Of a stretch of 64,000 nt of DNA, positions 54,262 through 63,520 are shown piece after piece. Location of the stretch: the NCBI RefSeq assembly GCF_904848625.1, contig NZ_CAJHCP010000008.1:124001-188000 (forward strand), given 5' to 3'. Origin of the DNA: Paraburkholderia metrosideri. GTDB taxonomy: Bacteria > Pseudomonadota > Gammaproteobacteria > Burkholderiales > Burkholderiaceae. Made by a program: the position numbers and the translations under genes. Position 1 is the first letter of the stretch. Each line of letters begins with the position of its first letter. The notes below the pieces were generated by a model. It was not told the DNA's origin. It searched no databases and saw nothing but the letters and a program-made list of their open reading frames with translations.

Positions 54262-55356
54262 ATGCGCTTTTCTGCCTTTCTAAACGGCCGCTCGACCGGC
54301 CCCCAAGAAGACGCAGTCGTAATGCGTCGTCTCGCTGAGCACGCGGCGCAAGCCGATGCACTCGGCTTCGACGCTGTTTTTCTGCCGGACCACCATTTCA
54401 CCGGCTATGCGCCAATGTCCAGCGACCCGTTCATGTTCGCGGCATATCTAGCGGGAACCCTGAAGAACGTTCATTTCGGGTTTTCCGTGACGACGGTGCC
54501 TTTGCACCACCCCGTCCGTTTCGTAGAGCGTATCAACCTCCTGGACCAACTTACGAATGGACGTCTTCTTGTCGGCGTAGGCAGCGGCACGACCCCCGAG
54601 GAAATGATTGGGTTTGGCGTCCACTATAAAGACGCGTCACGTATGGCAGAAGAGAACCTGGAGATTGCCGCCAGGTTGTGGTCGAAGAAAATGGACGACA
54701 GTCCTTACAGCTTCGACACGGGCCATTACAAAGGCACTGTAGTTCAACGCATTGTTCCAGAAGCGCTGACGCAGGACTATGCGCCGTTGATGGCTGTCGC
54801 GCTCCGCGAAAGCAGCACCCTGCGAGCGGCGCAGAAAGGATGGCCCGCATTCATCCCCGCTTTCACTCCGCCCGTACCGGCAAGCGACCAGCCGTTTGAG
54901 CACGCGAAACGCTACTTCACGCGGTATCGCGACGCACTATTGGGCGCGGGCCATCCAGAGGCCCGCGTAAACCACTGCCTTTCATGGACTACGCATACGT
55001 ATCAGTGCGTCCACATCGCTGAGACCGATGAGCAGGCGGAGCGCGAACTGCATGCAATCCTGGAGAGCTACCAAAAGGCCATTGACCGCGAACATAGCTA
55101 TAACAAGCGGGCAGAAGCGATTAGCGGCGTCGACCTTGTCTCATCCCCGCCGGCTCTCACTAGCGAATGGATAAAAACCTGGTGCCTGCACGGTAGCCCC
55201 GACACGGTTGCTGCGCACCTGCAGCCTTATGCGGCCCTCGGTATCGGGAATGTATTGCTTGGCTTTACCACTGGGCCGATGAGCGAAGAACGGGTCCGAT
55301 ATGCGGACCAGTCCATCCGGCTGTTCGCGAATGAAGTCATGCCCCGGTTCAAATAG
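54262..55356 (+). CDS. LLM class flavin-dependent monooxygenase, 364 aa
   Basis: Luciferase-like TIM barrel with MRFSAFLNGRSTGPQED, FLPDHHFTGYAPMSSDP, GRLLVGVGSG. Uses reduced FMN from a partner reductase, which follows directly. Such enzymes hydroxylate or Baeyer-Villiger-oxidise diverse substrates. First gene of the operon that ends in the beta-glucosidase. Confidence 0.87.
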   Translation: MRFSAFLNGRSTGPQEDAVVMRRLAEHAAQADALGFDAVFLPDHHFTGYAPMSSDPFMFAAYLAGTLKNVHFGFSVTTVPLHHPVRFVERINLLDQLTNGRLLVGVGSGTTPEEMIGFGVHYKDASRMAEENLEIAARLWSKKMDDSPYSFDTGHYKGTVVQRIVPEALTQDYAPLMAVALRESSTLRAAQKGWPAFIPAFTPPVPASDQPFEHAKRYFTRYRDALLGAGHPEARVNHCLSWTTHTYQCVHIAETDEQAERELHAILESYQKAIDREHSYNKRAEAISGVDLVSSPPALTSEWIKTWCLHGSPDTVAAHLQPYAALGIGNVLLGFTTGPMSEERVRYADQSIRLFANEVMPRFK

Positions 55357-55391
55357 GCGGAACAGTTTCCATGCCTTTACGGAGAACAACC

Positions 55392-56006
55392 ATGAACTAC
55401 GCTGAAGCATCCGCCCTGCAGGTAGAGCAACCCCTCATTGTCGGTATCGGCGGAACGACGCGCGCCGGTTCATCGACGGAACTGGCGCTGAGGGCAACCC
55501 TGCTCGCCTGCGAGCGTCTTGGAGCTCGCACCCGGATATTTGGCGGCGCCGACTTGCTCGCGTTGCCCTATTACGTCCCTGAGGACAAAACCCGCACGGA
55601 AAAGCAGATTGCGTTGGTCGAAGCAGTCCGCGAAGCGGACGGCATCGTCCTGGCATCGCCTGGCTATCATGGTGGCATCTCCGCACTGGTCAAAAACGCG
55701 CTTGATTTACTCGAGGATTTGCGCGACGACACGCGAGTGTATTTTGACGGCCGACCGGTAGGGTGCGTCGTCACGGCCGCCGGCTGGCAGGGGTGCAATA
55801 CGACGTTGGGCGCACTACGGTCCGTCGCTCATGCGATGCGTGGTTGGCCAACTCCTATCGGCGCGACGTTCAATACGGTCGAGACAAAACTTTTTGCAAG
55901 CGACGGCAGTTGCCAGGTTGAATCGGCAAGTCGAACATTTAATCTCGTCGCTCAGCAACTGGTAACTTTTGCGCGCGCAATGCGGAGCGCACCGGCATGG
56001 GCATGA
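55392..56006 (+). CDS. NADPH-dependent FMN reductase, 204 aa
   Basis: Flavodoxin-like SsuE/ArsH-type fold: GIGGTTRAGSSTELALR, LASPGYHGGISALVKNALD. GGAGAACAACC stands before ATG 55392. It lies 35 bp after the LLM monooxygenase and probably feeds it reduced FMN. Its stop overlaps the start of the beta-glucosidase. Confidence 0.88.
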   Translation: MNYAEASALQVEQPLIVGIGGTTRAGSSTELALRATLLACERLGARTRIFGGADLLALPYYVPEDKTRTEKQIALVEAVREADGIVLASPGYHGGISALVKNALDLLEDLRDDTRVYFDGRPVGCVVTAAGWQGCNTTLGALRSVAHAMRGWPTPIGATFNTVETKLFASDGSCQVESASRTFNLVAQQLVTFARAMRSAPAWA

Positions 56007-58474
56007 ACCTGACATCTATCGACGCGCTAACGGACGAAGACGCGGCATCCTTGACCGCCGGCAGTAGCCTATGGTCCGGCCCGTCTCTCGAATCGGCGGG
56101 CGTGCTTTCGGTCCGCATGGTCGACGGCCCAATGGGCGTCACGCATGGTCGTCTTGATGAACGCGACGTTTCATTGCTCACGCCGTGCGGTGTGGCTCTC
56201 GCAGCGACCTGGGACCGCCGACTGGTGTCAAAAGTTGGCCAATTGATTGGCCAGGATGCGAAAAGGCTCGGCGTAGGTGCTGTGTTGGGGCCGAACTTGA
56301 ATTTGCCACGGAGCCCACTGGGCGGACGGGCATTTGAACAGCTTTCGGAAGACCCTTTTCTAACAGCAATTCTCGGCTGTGCGTGGGTTCAGGGCGTACA
56401 GCGTGTCGGCGTCGCGGCAGCACCAAAGCATCTGCTTTGCAATGACTCCGAGACCGAGCGCCACTCGATGAACGCGGTCGTTGATGAAAAGACCCTGCGC
56501 GAAGTGTACTTTCTCCCCTTTGAGCACGCTGCCCGTGGCGGTGCCTGGGCGATGATGACAGCGTATAACCGGCTGAATGGTCACTGGTGCGCAGAAATGC
56601 CATCCCTCCTGAGCCAGTGGTTAAAAGAAGAGCTGCAGTGGGATGGTGTCATCATGTCGGACTGGTTTGGGACACACGATGGCGTAGCTAGCCTTGAAGC
56701 TGGCCTTGACCTGGAGATGCCTGGACCGGCGCGCCATATGGGCTCGCAGCTGCATACTGCGGTCAAACGCGGTGAGATTGCGCGCAGTCAACTCAACGAC
56801 GCCGCCGCGCGCGTGGCCCGCTTTTCGTCCCGGACCTGCGGCGACGCGACATCGACAGCGCAGGAAGCCGGCGTAAGCGATGACGAGGCTCGCGCTATTC
56901 TTCGCCAAGCCGCAATAGACAGCTTCGTTTTGCTCAAGAACGAACACGGTACTTTACCGATTGGTCAGGGTATGCAGCGAGTCGCCGTTGTAGGGCCGAA
57001 CGCGGCAACGCCGTGTTACCAAGGTGGGACATTCGCTCGCATTTCAATTTCGGGCGACACTCCGACCCCGGTCACGGCGCTGGAACATGCAATGCGCGCT
57101 CGCGGCAAAGTCTCGCACAGCGTGGGCGTGATGCCCGAATTTCGGATTCCGCCGCTTACCTCTTTGCCGATTGTGAGCGAACACGGCGAAGGCACTGTCA
57201 ACGTTCAATATTTTGATGGGCGTTCCAGCACCGCTACGGCTTCGGAGGGGCGTCACAGCAATTCCCTGATTTGGTTCGGAAGCATGCCGGGCATCGGTTC
57301 TCTCGAGGGGAAGAACGGTCGCGTACGCGTTAGCAGCATATTGCGCCCGACTCAGACCGGCGAATACCGCTTCTTCGTGGGAGGCACGGGAGACGTCGAG
57401 CTGACCATCGCAGGTCATGTATACGGAAAGTTCTCAGGGCTTGAAATGTCTGGCGATGTGATGGGCAAGCTGCTGCGAGGTGCGCACGAGCGGGTCAACG
57501 TAAGCCTCGAGGCGGGCGAGGACTATGAGCTGTCGATTGAGATGCAGTTCGGCGAAGGACGTGCGCAAGGGCTGTGGTTCGGAGCGGAAGCCCCCCCTAG
57601 CGAGACCTTACTCGAAGATGCCGTTGCGCTTGCTGCGGAGTCTGACTGCGCTATCGTGTTCGTCGGTGAGACACCGGACACCGCAGTGGAAAGTGTGGAC
57701 CGGACGACATCCTCGCTCCCCGAAGAACAAGTCAACCTCATCAAGCGCGTTTGCGCTGTCAATTCGCGAACCATCGTGGTGCTGAACGCGGCACACGCCG
57801 TGGATACCTCATGGGCTGGCAGCGCTGCCGCGATACTTGTCACGTGGTTTGCGGGGCAGGAATATGCAGTTGCTTTAGCCGACGTACTTACAGGCGTAGC
57901 GGAGCCTGGAGGCCGCCTGCCGGTGACCTTCGCCAAACAGGACCACGACTACGCTGTTACCTCACTTGCACCGGACCAAAACGGAAACCTTGTGTATGAC
58001 GAACGTGACCTGGTCGGATACAGGCACTTTGTGGCCGCCGGAATCTCTCCTGCTTTCCCATTCGGGTACGGGCTGGGATATGCAAATATCGAGGTAGAAG
58101 GCGCTGCTGTAGAGCAGTCACAGGAAATCAATGTCGAAGCGTGCGCAACGCTTAGGAACGTTTCGGCGCGAGCGGGCAAGTCAGTGGTGCAAGTCTATGT
58201 GACGTTCCCTCCTTCGTTGGAAAGCGACAGGGAATATCCGCGACTGGCTGCATTCGAGACGATTGTCATTCCGGCGCACGAACGCCGGAACGTCCGGTGC
58301 CAAATACCCGCTCGAGCGTTCGCGGAATGGTCCACTGAAAAACAGTCGTGGCACATCCGTGGCGGCAAATATCGCGTCACAGTGGGCGGTTCGCTGAACT
58401 CTATCTGGACATCTCGAGACGTTCACCTCCGGCCAGCGGTGCTCGATGGCGACGAACTGCCTCTAGTCGGGTGA
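55997..58474 (+). CDS. GH3 beta-glucosidase with PA14 insert, 825 aa
   Basis: GH3 N-terminal TIM barrel with KHLLCNDSETERH (about 144-156) and catalytic D222 in MSDWFGTHDG, then a C-terminal sandwich domain; a PA14 domain lies between about residues 405 and 545 and a fibronectin-III-like domain at the end (VQVYVTFPPSLES). No signal peptide, so it acts in the cytoplasm. PA14-GH3 enzymes often favour aryl or short glucosides. ATG 55997 or 56003; the latter overlaps the reductase stop (ATGA). Confidence 0.9.
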   Translation: MGMNLTSIDALTDEDAASLTAGSSLWSGPSLESAGVLSVRMVDGPMGVTHGRLDERDVSLLTPCGVALAATWDRRLVSKVGQLIGQDAKRLGVGAVLGPNLNLPRSPLGGRAFEQLSEDPFLTAILGCAWVQGVQRVGVAAAPKHLLCNDSETERHSMNAVVDEKTLREVYFLPFEHAARGGAWAMMTAYNRLNGHWCAEMPSLLSQWLKEELQWDGVIMSDWFGTHDGVASLEAGLDLEMPGPARHMGSQLHTAVKRGEIARSQLNDAAARVARFSSRTCGDATSTAQEAGVSDDEARAILRQAAIDSFVLLKNEHGTLPIGQGMQRVAVVGPNAATPCYQGGTFARISISGDTPTPVTALEHAMRARGKVSHSVGVMPEFRIPPLTSLPIVSEHGEGTVNVQYFDGRSSTATASEGRHSNSLIWFGSMPGIGSLEGKNGRVRVSSILRPTQTGEYRFFVGGTGDVELTIAGHVYGKFSGLEMSGDVMGKLLRGAHERVNVSLEAGEDYELSIEMQFGEGRAQGLWFGAEAPPSETLLEDAVALAAESDCAIVFVGETPDTAVESVDRTTSSLPEEQVNLIKRVCAVNSRTIVVLNAAHAVDTSWAGSAAAILVTWFAGQEYAVALADVLTGVAEPGGRLPVTFAKQDHDYAVTSLAPDQNGNLVYDERDLVGYRHFVAAGISPAFPFGYGLGYANIEVEGAAVEQSQEINVEACATLRNVSARAGKSVVQVYVTFPPSLESDREYPRLAAFETIVIPAHERRNVRCQIPARAFAEWSTEKQSWHIRGGKYRVTVGGSLNSIWTSRDVHLRPAVLDGDELPLVG

Positions 58475-58705
58475 ACATGCCGAGACTGAAAGCAGTCGGT
58501 TAGGAAGTGAAGAGCGAATGTTCCGGCACCAGAACGGAGGCCTACTAAAGACAATGGCGTGTGGTGATTCGAAGCATTCCGGGTCGACCGGTAGCGAGTC
58601 ATGCAATGCGCCGGCGGTCCCTAGCGGACCTTGGCTCTGCCAGGACCCGCTAGGCGAGCATTGAGGTAATTCGAAAGTCGTCCCCGCCGTCCAACGCGCG
58701 CGAAC

Positions 58706-59476
58706 TTAGTTGTGGTCCGGCGGTGTTGGTAAGGAGCCCGCTCGAGGACGGTTCTCGGCTTTTCGCTGACGCCGTTTTGCGGTTTGCCTTACCGCGTCCG
58801 ACTTCTTTGCGCCTTCGCCATTGGACGTCTCGAGCTCCGTCGTCATGTACAGCAGGCACATGCGACTGAGGTCTGACTTGAAATCTTCCCATCCGCCGGC
58901 GCCGCTCATCTCGCTCGGCATTCCTAGTCCAAGGTAGCGGCTCAACGCCGCATACACAACAACGAAGCATGTTTCGACGCTCCGATGTGGGTCGGGAGCC
59001 GCAATCTCGTCGCGATGCGCAAGCAACAAAGACTTGAAACCCTGAAGGAACTTGTGGAACGACATCTTGCCTGTTGATGCAATGACGGGGTCAAACGGCG
59101 CGCGAGTCATGAAAGCGCTGAATAAGGCGCCATGCGACTTCAAATATTCTGCGGTTGCGAAAATCGTCGCTGGAATTAACGAAGCCAAACTTGCATGCTG
59201 GGAACGAAGAGAGTTGAACATCTCTATCTGCTCGTCATCAGCCTTCTGTAGCACGCGAATTTGCACGGCCCGGACAAGGTCATCCTTCCCTTTCACACGC
59301 CCATAGATTGAACCGATTGACGCTTTTGACAATACGCTGACATCTTGCAGCGTAAAGCCCTCGTAACCGCGCGTGGCGAGCAACTCCGTGGCTGTCTCCA
59401 GCACACGTTCGAACGACGCGCGGCTTCGCCCTTGGCTAGGCGCTCGAACGAAGTTCTGATTCGTTGGGTCCGTCAT
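58706..59476 (-). CDS. TetR-family regulator, 256 aa
   Basis: N-terminal TetR HTH (RASFERVLETATELLATRGYEGFTLQDVSVLSKASIGSIYGRVKGKDDL region, residues about 18-60) and a ligand-binding domain; an unusual Lys/Arg-rich tail of 40 residues. ATG 59476; the frame extends to 59539 without a site. Convergent to the beta-glucosidase, with an inverted repeat upstream (59557-59578). Confidence 0.85.
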   Translation of the reverse strand: MTDPTNQNFVRAPSQGRSRASFERVLETATELLATRGYEGFTLQDVSVLSKASIGSIYGRVKGKDDLVRAVQIRVLQKADDEQIEMFNSLRSQHASLASLIPATIFATAEYLKSHGALFSAFMTRAPFDPVIASTGKMSFHKFLQGFKSLLLAHRDEIAAPDPHRSVETCFVVVYAALSRYLGLGMPSEMSGAGGWEDFKSDLSRMCLLYMTTELETSNGEGAKKSDAVRQTAKRRQRKAENRPRAGSLPTPPDHN

Positions 59477-59556
59477 TTGATTGCTTGCCTTGACAGGTCG
59501 ATGTACTCGCGGTCCGCCCAGTCGCAAACGTAGCGTCATCGGGCTGACCTTGATAA

Positions 59557-59578
59557 TAGAATCGAAAGTATAATTCTA
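59557..59578. promoter_or_regulatory. candidate TetR operator
   Basis: TAGAAT (59557-59562) and ATTCTA (59573-59578) about 80 bases before the TetR start. Shares AGAAT...ATTCT with the palindrome at 54175-54198, although the spacing differs. Confidence 0.4.
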
Positions 59579-59688
59579 ACCCGATACAGGCTGCGCCGAG
59601 ATTGGGCGTTTCCCCAACGGGTGTCTTTCATTCCGCAATTCGTTGTGCCTCCTTCCTATGCGGCTGGAACGTTCCCGTTGCGCCTAAC

Positions 59689-60513
59689 TCACAGCTTACC
59701 GTCGAGCAGCTTGAGCGTCGCAGCCGCCGCTCCCTCGAGTCCAACACCATGCAACGAGCTCGTGCTTGGCTCCCGAAGATTGATTCGAATGAGCCGATGC
59801 CGAGAGTTCTGCTCGCTGAAGCGCCGTACGGTAGGCAAAGCCCTGCCTGCGCCAAGCTCAACGACAACCAGCTTAGAAGCGGTCGAAATCCAGGCTTCCA
59901 AGCGCTCGCGTTGCTCTTCGTATGGGACGTCAACCCATCCCCAGTCTCCAAACATCAAAATATTCGGACGCGCAAGTGCACCGCAACGTGGACAATGCGG
60001 CATCGGGCTCTCTAACTCGGATGTCTCATCATTCACTAGCGGCTGAAACTGCCCGGCCGACCACGTATCTGGCGTGCATACATCAAGGCACTGGAGTGTG
60101 TGTATCGACCCATGGCATTCGTGGATTCGGTCGTCGGAGAACCCCGCTTTCTGAAACTGGCCGTCCACGTTGCTCGTGAACACGAATGCGCCATGGGGCA
60201 TGCGGTCCGCCCACCGGCGCAGAATCGCGAAGCCCTCATGCGGCACAGTCTCACGATAAAGCTTCAGACGGTGTCCGTAGAAGCCCCATGCAAGTTCGGG
60301 ATGCTCCGCAAATCTTGCCGGGTTCGCCATGTCTTCGAACGAAAAGCCGTGGTGCCGCAGAGCGGGATAAGCGCGCCAAAACCCATCTCGGCCACGAAAG
60401 TCAGGCAGGCCCGAATCGACCCCCATGCCGGCACCCGCAGTGATGAGCAGTCCGTCGGCTTCCCGGAGCCATGCGGTCGCTTTCTCCAGTTTCTCATCTT
60501 GTGAATCAGACAT
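59689..60513 (-). CDS. SIR2-family NAD-dependent deacetylase (sirtuin), 274 aa
   Basis: Classical sirtuin: TAGAGMGVDSGLPDFRG (25-41), TSNVD (113-117), catalytic H134 in HECHGS, and RPNILMFGD (182-190). Cys142, Cys146, Cys174 and Cys177 could form a zinc site, but the first pair is C-x3-C rather than C-x2-C. AGGAG precedes ATG 60513. Removes acyl groups from lysines; substrate unknown. Confidence 0.85.
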   Translation of the reverse strand: MSDSQDEKLEKATAWLREADGLLITAGAGMGVDSGLPDFRGRDGFWRAYPALRHHGFSFEDMANPARFAEHPELAWGFYGHRLKLYRETVPHEGFAILRRWADRMPHGAFVFTSNVDGQFQKAGFSDDRIHECHGSIHTLQCLDVCTPDTWSAGQFQPLVNDETSELESPMPHCPRCGALARPNILMFGDWGWVDVPYEEQRERLEAWISTASKLVVVELGAGRALPTVRRFSEQNSRHRLIRINLREPSTSSLHGVGLEGAAAATLKLLDGKL

Positions 60514-60691
60514 CTCGACTCCTTCGATTGAGTTCCGCAACCAGGTTCGCCGTCATTGTAGAAACGGTCGGCGAAATTCGGCTTCGCCGACCGAGCGTCC
60601 ATATTTTGCATCTCTGAGGCCAGCGATGACATCAGCGGGTTACCGAAACGCATGCGGCAAGGGCAGGCCCTGAAAGCTAAAGACGTCGAGC

Positions 60692-63520
60692 CTAATTTTT
60701 TGCAGGGGGCTTGTATCGACATGCCGGAAAGTTGGAGCATGCAAGGAACGGCCCGTAACGTCCTTCACGGGTGACGATTTGTCCGGTACCGCACGCCGGG
60801 CACGTATTCTCCGCATCTTCATCTTCTCGTGCCGACGTGACGTTGACAGCGCCTTCCGAGAGTAGCTCTGTCAGAAACGAGGAGCGCTGACCCGCGACTG
60901 TGAACATCGCTACCGAGCGACGGGCACGCGTGAGTGCGACGTAAAAGAGGCGCCGCTCCTCAGCAAATGGATATGGGTCAGTACCGGGCATCGCGAGGGC
61001 CAGAACCGGGTCGTCCTCTCGCGTATTAGGGAATCCGCGGCTGAGCATTCCGGGCAGAATCACGTAGTCAGCTTCGGCGCCTTTCGAACTGTGCATGGTG
61101 ACAAACGACAACGCAATTTCCTGTCCATAGCGTCTTTGCCATCCCGCTGGGAGCGCAGATTTGTCAGCGTTGTACCTGCCGAGAATGAATACGGTGACTT
61201 TTCTGTCGTGCGCACGAGGAACGCTCCCATCCAGGATACCGCGATGCAGGTTCGCCAGATAATCATCGATAGCTCTCTGGACGTCGAACCGCGTCTTGAC
61301 TTGAAATGCCTCCAGCACTGTGCCGATAGCGGGCGTCGACGAGCGCACGTTCTTTTTGATTTGTTGCGGGTTCTTCGTTACGAACCGGCTCGATATATCG
61401 CAGAGCGCCTGCGGACATCGGAATGTCTGCTCCAGTCGCAGCACCTGTGATTTGCCGAACCACTCCGCGAAGCCAGTCATCACCGAAACGTCGGCGCCGG
61501 CGAAGCGGTTGATGGACTGCCAGTCGTCGCCCACGGCGAAGAAGTATCGATGAGTTACGGGAGCTGGCGCTTTGAGCATATGGAAGTCCGCCGACCCGCT
61601 TAAGGTCCCGAATGTCATTCGCGCCGGCCCGAGTCGAGCATTCGCCAGCGCCCGGCAGAGACGCGCCCGGGCGCGCGACGCGTCCTGGAATTCGTCAGCC
61701 ATGACGAGCCCATACGGTGATATGTATCGACCGTTTTCAACGTGCTCGGCCGCCTGGTTCAACATGTCCTCGAAGTCGATGCAACCCTCCGCCACCAGTG
61801 CGGCGTTCCAGGCGTCGAGTATCGGCTCGACAAGGTCAAGGAACATCCGGTGACGATGAACGAAGGTATCCTTGGACGAGTCGCCAAGACGCTTGCGCAA
61901 ATCGTCCACCGACAGTGAATTGCTCTTCGTATGCACGATGAACGAGCGGATGAGCTTGACCAGCGTCGCGCTATCCATGGGGCGCTGTCCGTACTTCGGG
62001 ACGGGGCGGTCTGGATTCGGGTCAAGCAAAATTCCACGTTCTGTGAGAGCGAGTTCGAGGATTGACGCGAATTTACCCGTGCGGACCTGGTGAGATGTCG
62101 TCTCTACGAGCGCGGTCCCGCGGCGTTCATGTTCTTCTCGCTTCCAGACTACGCCAGAAAGATAGTTTTCGAAGTGAGCAGGGGCTTCACCGCTCGCATC
62201 CAACGCGAAATGTTCGTGGTAAAGGCCGATGTCCGGATAGTAGAAGTCGGGCTTGTACTGGCGATGCTCGGCCGTCCTCGTGTTGTGCTCGTAAGGTCGT
62301 TCATAGTCGTACTCGACGCCCTGGTAGAACAGCCAGTTCGCGATGATGCGTTCTTCCTGGCTGCGGACAAACTTGCCGTCGTTAGTTCGCATCTTTGCAT
62401 TGCCATCGCGGTCGATGAAGTCGGCATCACCTTGCTCGCCAGGTTTCGGCAGGTCTTGACCAAACACAACCCGGAAGAGGTCCCAGTTCGTGCGAAATAT
62501 GGGCGAGCTGTCTTTGAGCGCGTCGACGATTCCCATCAGTTTTTGCTGACCGGACGATGCGTCGATTGCCCAGTCCGGCACATCTGGCTTTTCGCCAGTT
62601 GCCTTGCCGATGATGCTGAGCCCCAGCGCGTGAAAGGTTCGCGCTTCAACTGCTGCATCGTTCATGCCGAGTCGACTGAACGACTGGGCTGCGCGTGTCT
62701 GAAGCTCGTCTGCGGCCTTTTTGTTGAATGCCAGCAGGAGAATCTGGTCGGGGCGAACGATGCCACGGTCGATTGCGTAGGCGGCTTTTGCGACCATGGT
62801 CGACGTTTTGCCGGACCCGGCAGCGGCAACAACCAGCAGGCGGTCCTCAAAGCAGACCACCGCGCGCGCTTGTTCTTCAGACAGCGGTTTGCTTTCAACA
62901 CGGTCAAACAGGTCCTTGCAGGCAATCAGTTCCCGCTTCGCATGCGCTTCATTTCTCCGCGCCCAATAGGCCGGCCAGTCACTTCGCCAGCTCTTGAGTG
63001 CCGTTTCGATGCGACCCGTGTCATCGGAAAGGCTGGCACGGATTGCCGGGTCTTTGAAAAGTCTCCAAAGTTCCTCCTCGGATATTTTCAGGCGCGGTCG
63101 CCGCGATTCGAATCCGGCCTGCCAGCTCTGCGGTATCCAGCGTCTTTCCTTTTCGCATTTCGCCACGTGGGCACCAGCCGTCTTGAGCCACGCCAGTATC
63201 TCGCCATATGCGTGATTGAACACATAGAGACGCTCGCACGCCGAGATTGCGTCTTCAAGCCCAATTGCCAGCTTGTTTGGTAGCCCATCGATGCGGACTG
63301 AGTCTGGCTTGCCAGCCCCAAAGGTGATGTCCGTCCAGAACAAGCCTTGCTTGATAATGGGCTTGTTTTTGCCGTCCAGTGTGAGCGTAACCTGTTGCTT
63401 CCCTTCAACGAAGAGAACCAGAGCACCGTCTGCCAGACTCAAAATCCAGTTCTTCGATTTTGTGAATACCTGGCCGTAATGGGAAGGTACCCACTGGTTT
63501 TTGTTATCGGCGCTCGTCAT
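60692..63520 (-). CDS. UvrD/HelD-like helicase with nuclease-like insert and topoisomerase zinc finger, 942 aa
   Basis: Superfamily 1 helicase: Walker A at residues 232-240 (VAAAGSGKT), VMADEFQDASRA Walker B later. Between helicase lobes, residues about 385-445 carry ERIIANWLF, YERPY and KPDFYYPD, a nuclease-like pattern. The C-terminal 45 residues have CPACGTG and CSNFPAC, a topoisomerase-type zinc finger. ATG 63520 is favoured over 63688 because family-like sequence starts there. It resembles HelD-type helicases; repair or defence is possible. Confidence 0.85.
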   Translation of the reverse strand: MTSADNKNQWVPSHYGQVFTKSKNWILSLADGALVLFVEGKQQVTLTLDGKNKPIIKQGLFWTDITFGAGKPDSVRIDGLPNKLAIGLEDAISACERLYVFNHAYGEILAWLKTAGAHVAKCEKERRWIPQSWQAGFESRRPRLKISEEELWRLFKDPAIRASLSDDTGRIETALKSWRSDWPAYWARRNEAHAKRELIACKDLFDRVESKPLSEEQARAVVCFEDRLLVVAAAGSGKTSTMVAKAAYAIDRGIVRPDQILLLAFNKKAADELQTRAAQSFSRLGMNDAAVEARTFHALGLSIIGKATGEKPDVPDWAIDASSGQQKLMGIVDALKDSSPIFRTNWDLFRVVFGQDLPKPGEQGDADFIDRDGNAKMRTNDGKFVRSQEERIIANWLFYQGVEYDYERPYEHNTRTAEHRQYKPDFYYPDIGLYHEHFALDASGEAPAHFENYLSGVVWKREEHERRGTALVETTSHQVRTGKFASILELALTERGILLDPNPDRPVPKYGQRPMDSATLVKLIRSFIVHTKSNSLSVDDLRKRLGDSSKDTFVHRHRMFLDLVEPILDAWNAALVAEGCIDFEDMLNQAAEHVENGRYISPYGLVMADEFQDASRARARLCRALANARLGPARMTFGTLSGSADFHMLKAPAPVTHRYFFAVGDDWQSINRFAGADVSVMTGFAEWFGKSQVLRLEQTFRCPQALCDISSRFVTKNPQQIKKNVRSSTPAIGTVLEAFQVKTRFDVQRAIDDYLANLHRGILDGSVPRAHDRKVTVFILGRYNADKSALPAGWQRRYGQEIALSFVTMHSSKGAEADYVILPGMLSRGFPNTREDDPVLALAMPGTDPYPFAEERRLFYVALTRARRSVAMFTVAGQRSSFLTELLSEGAVNVTSAREDEDAENTCPACGTGQIVTREGRYGPFLACSNFPACRYKPPAKN

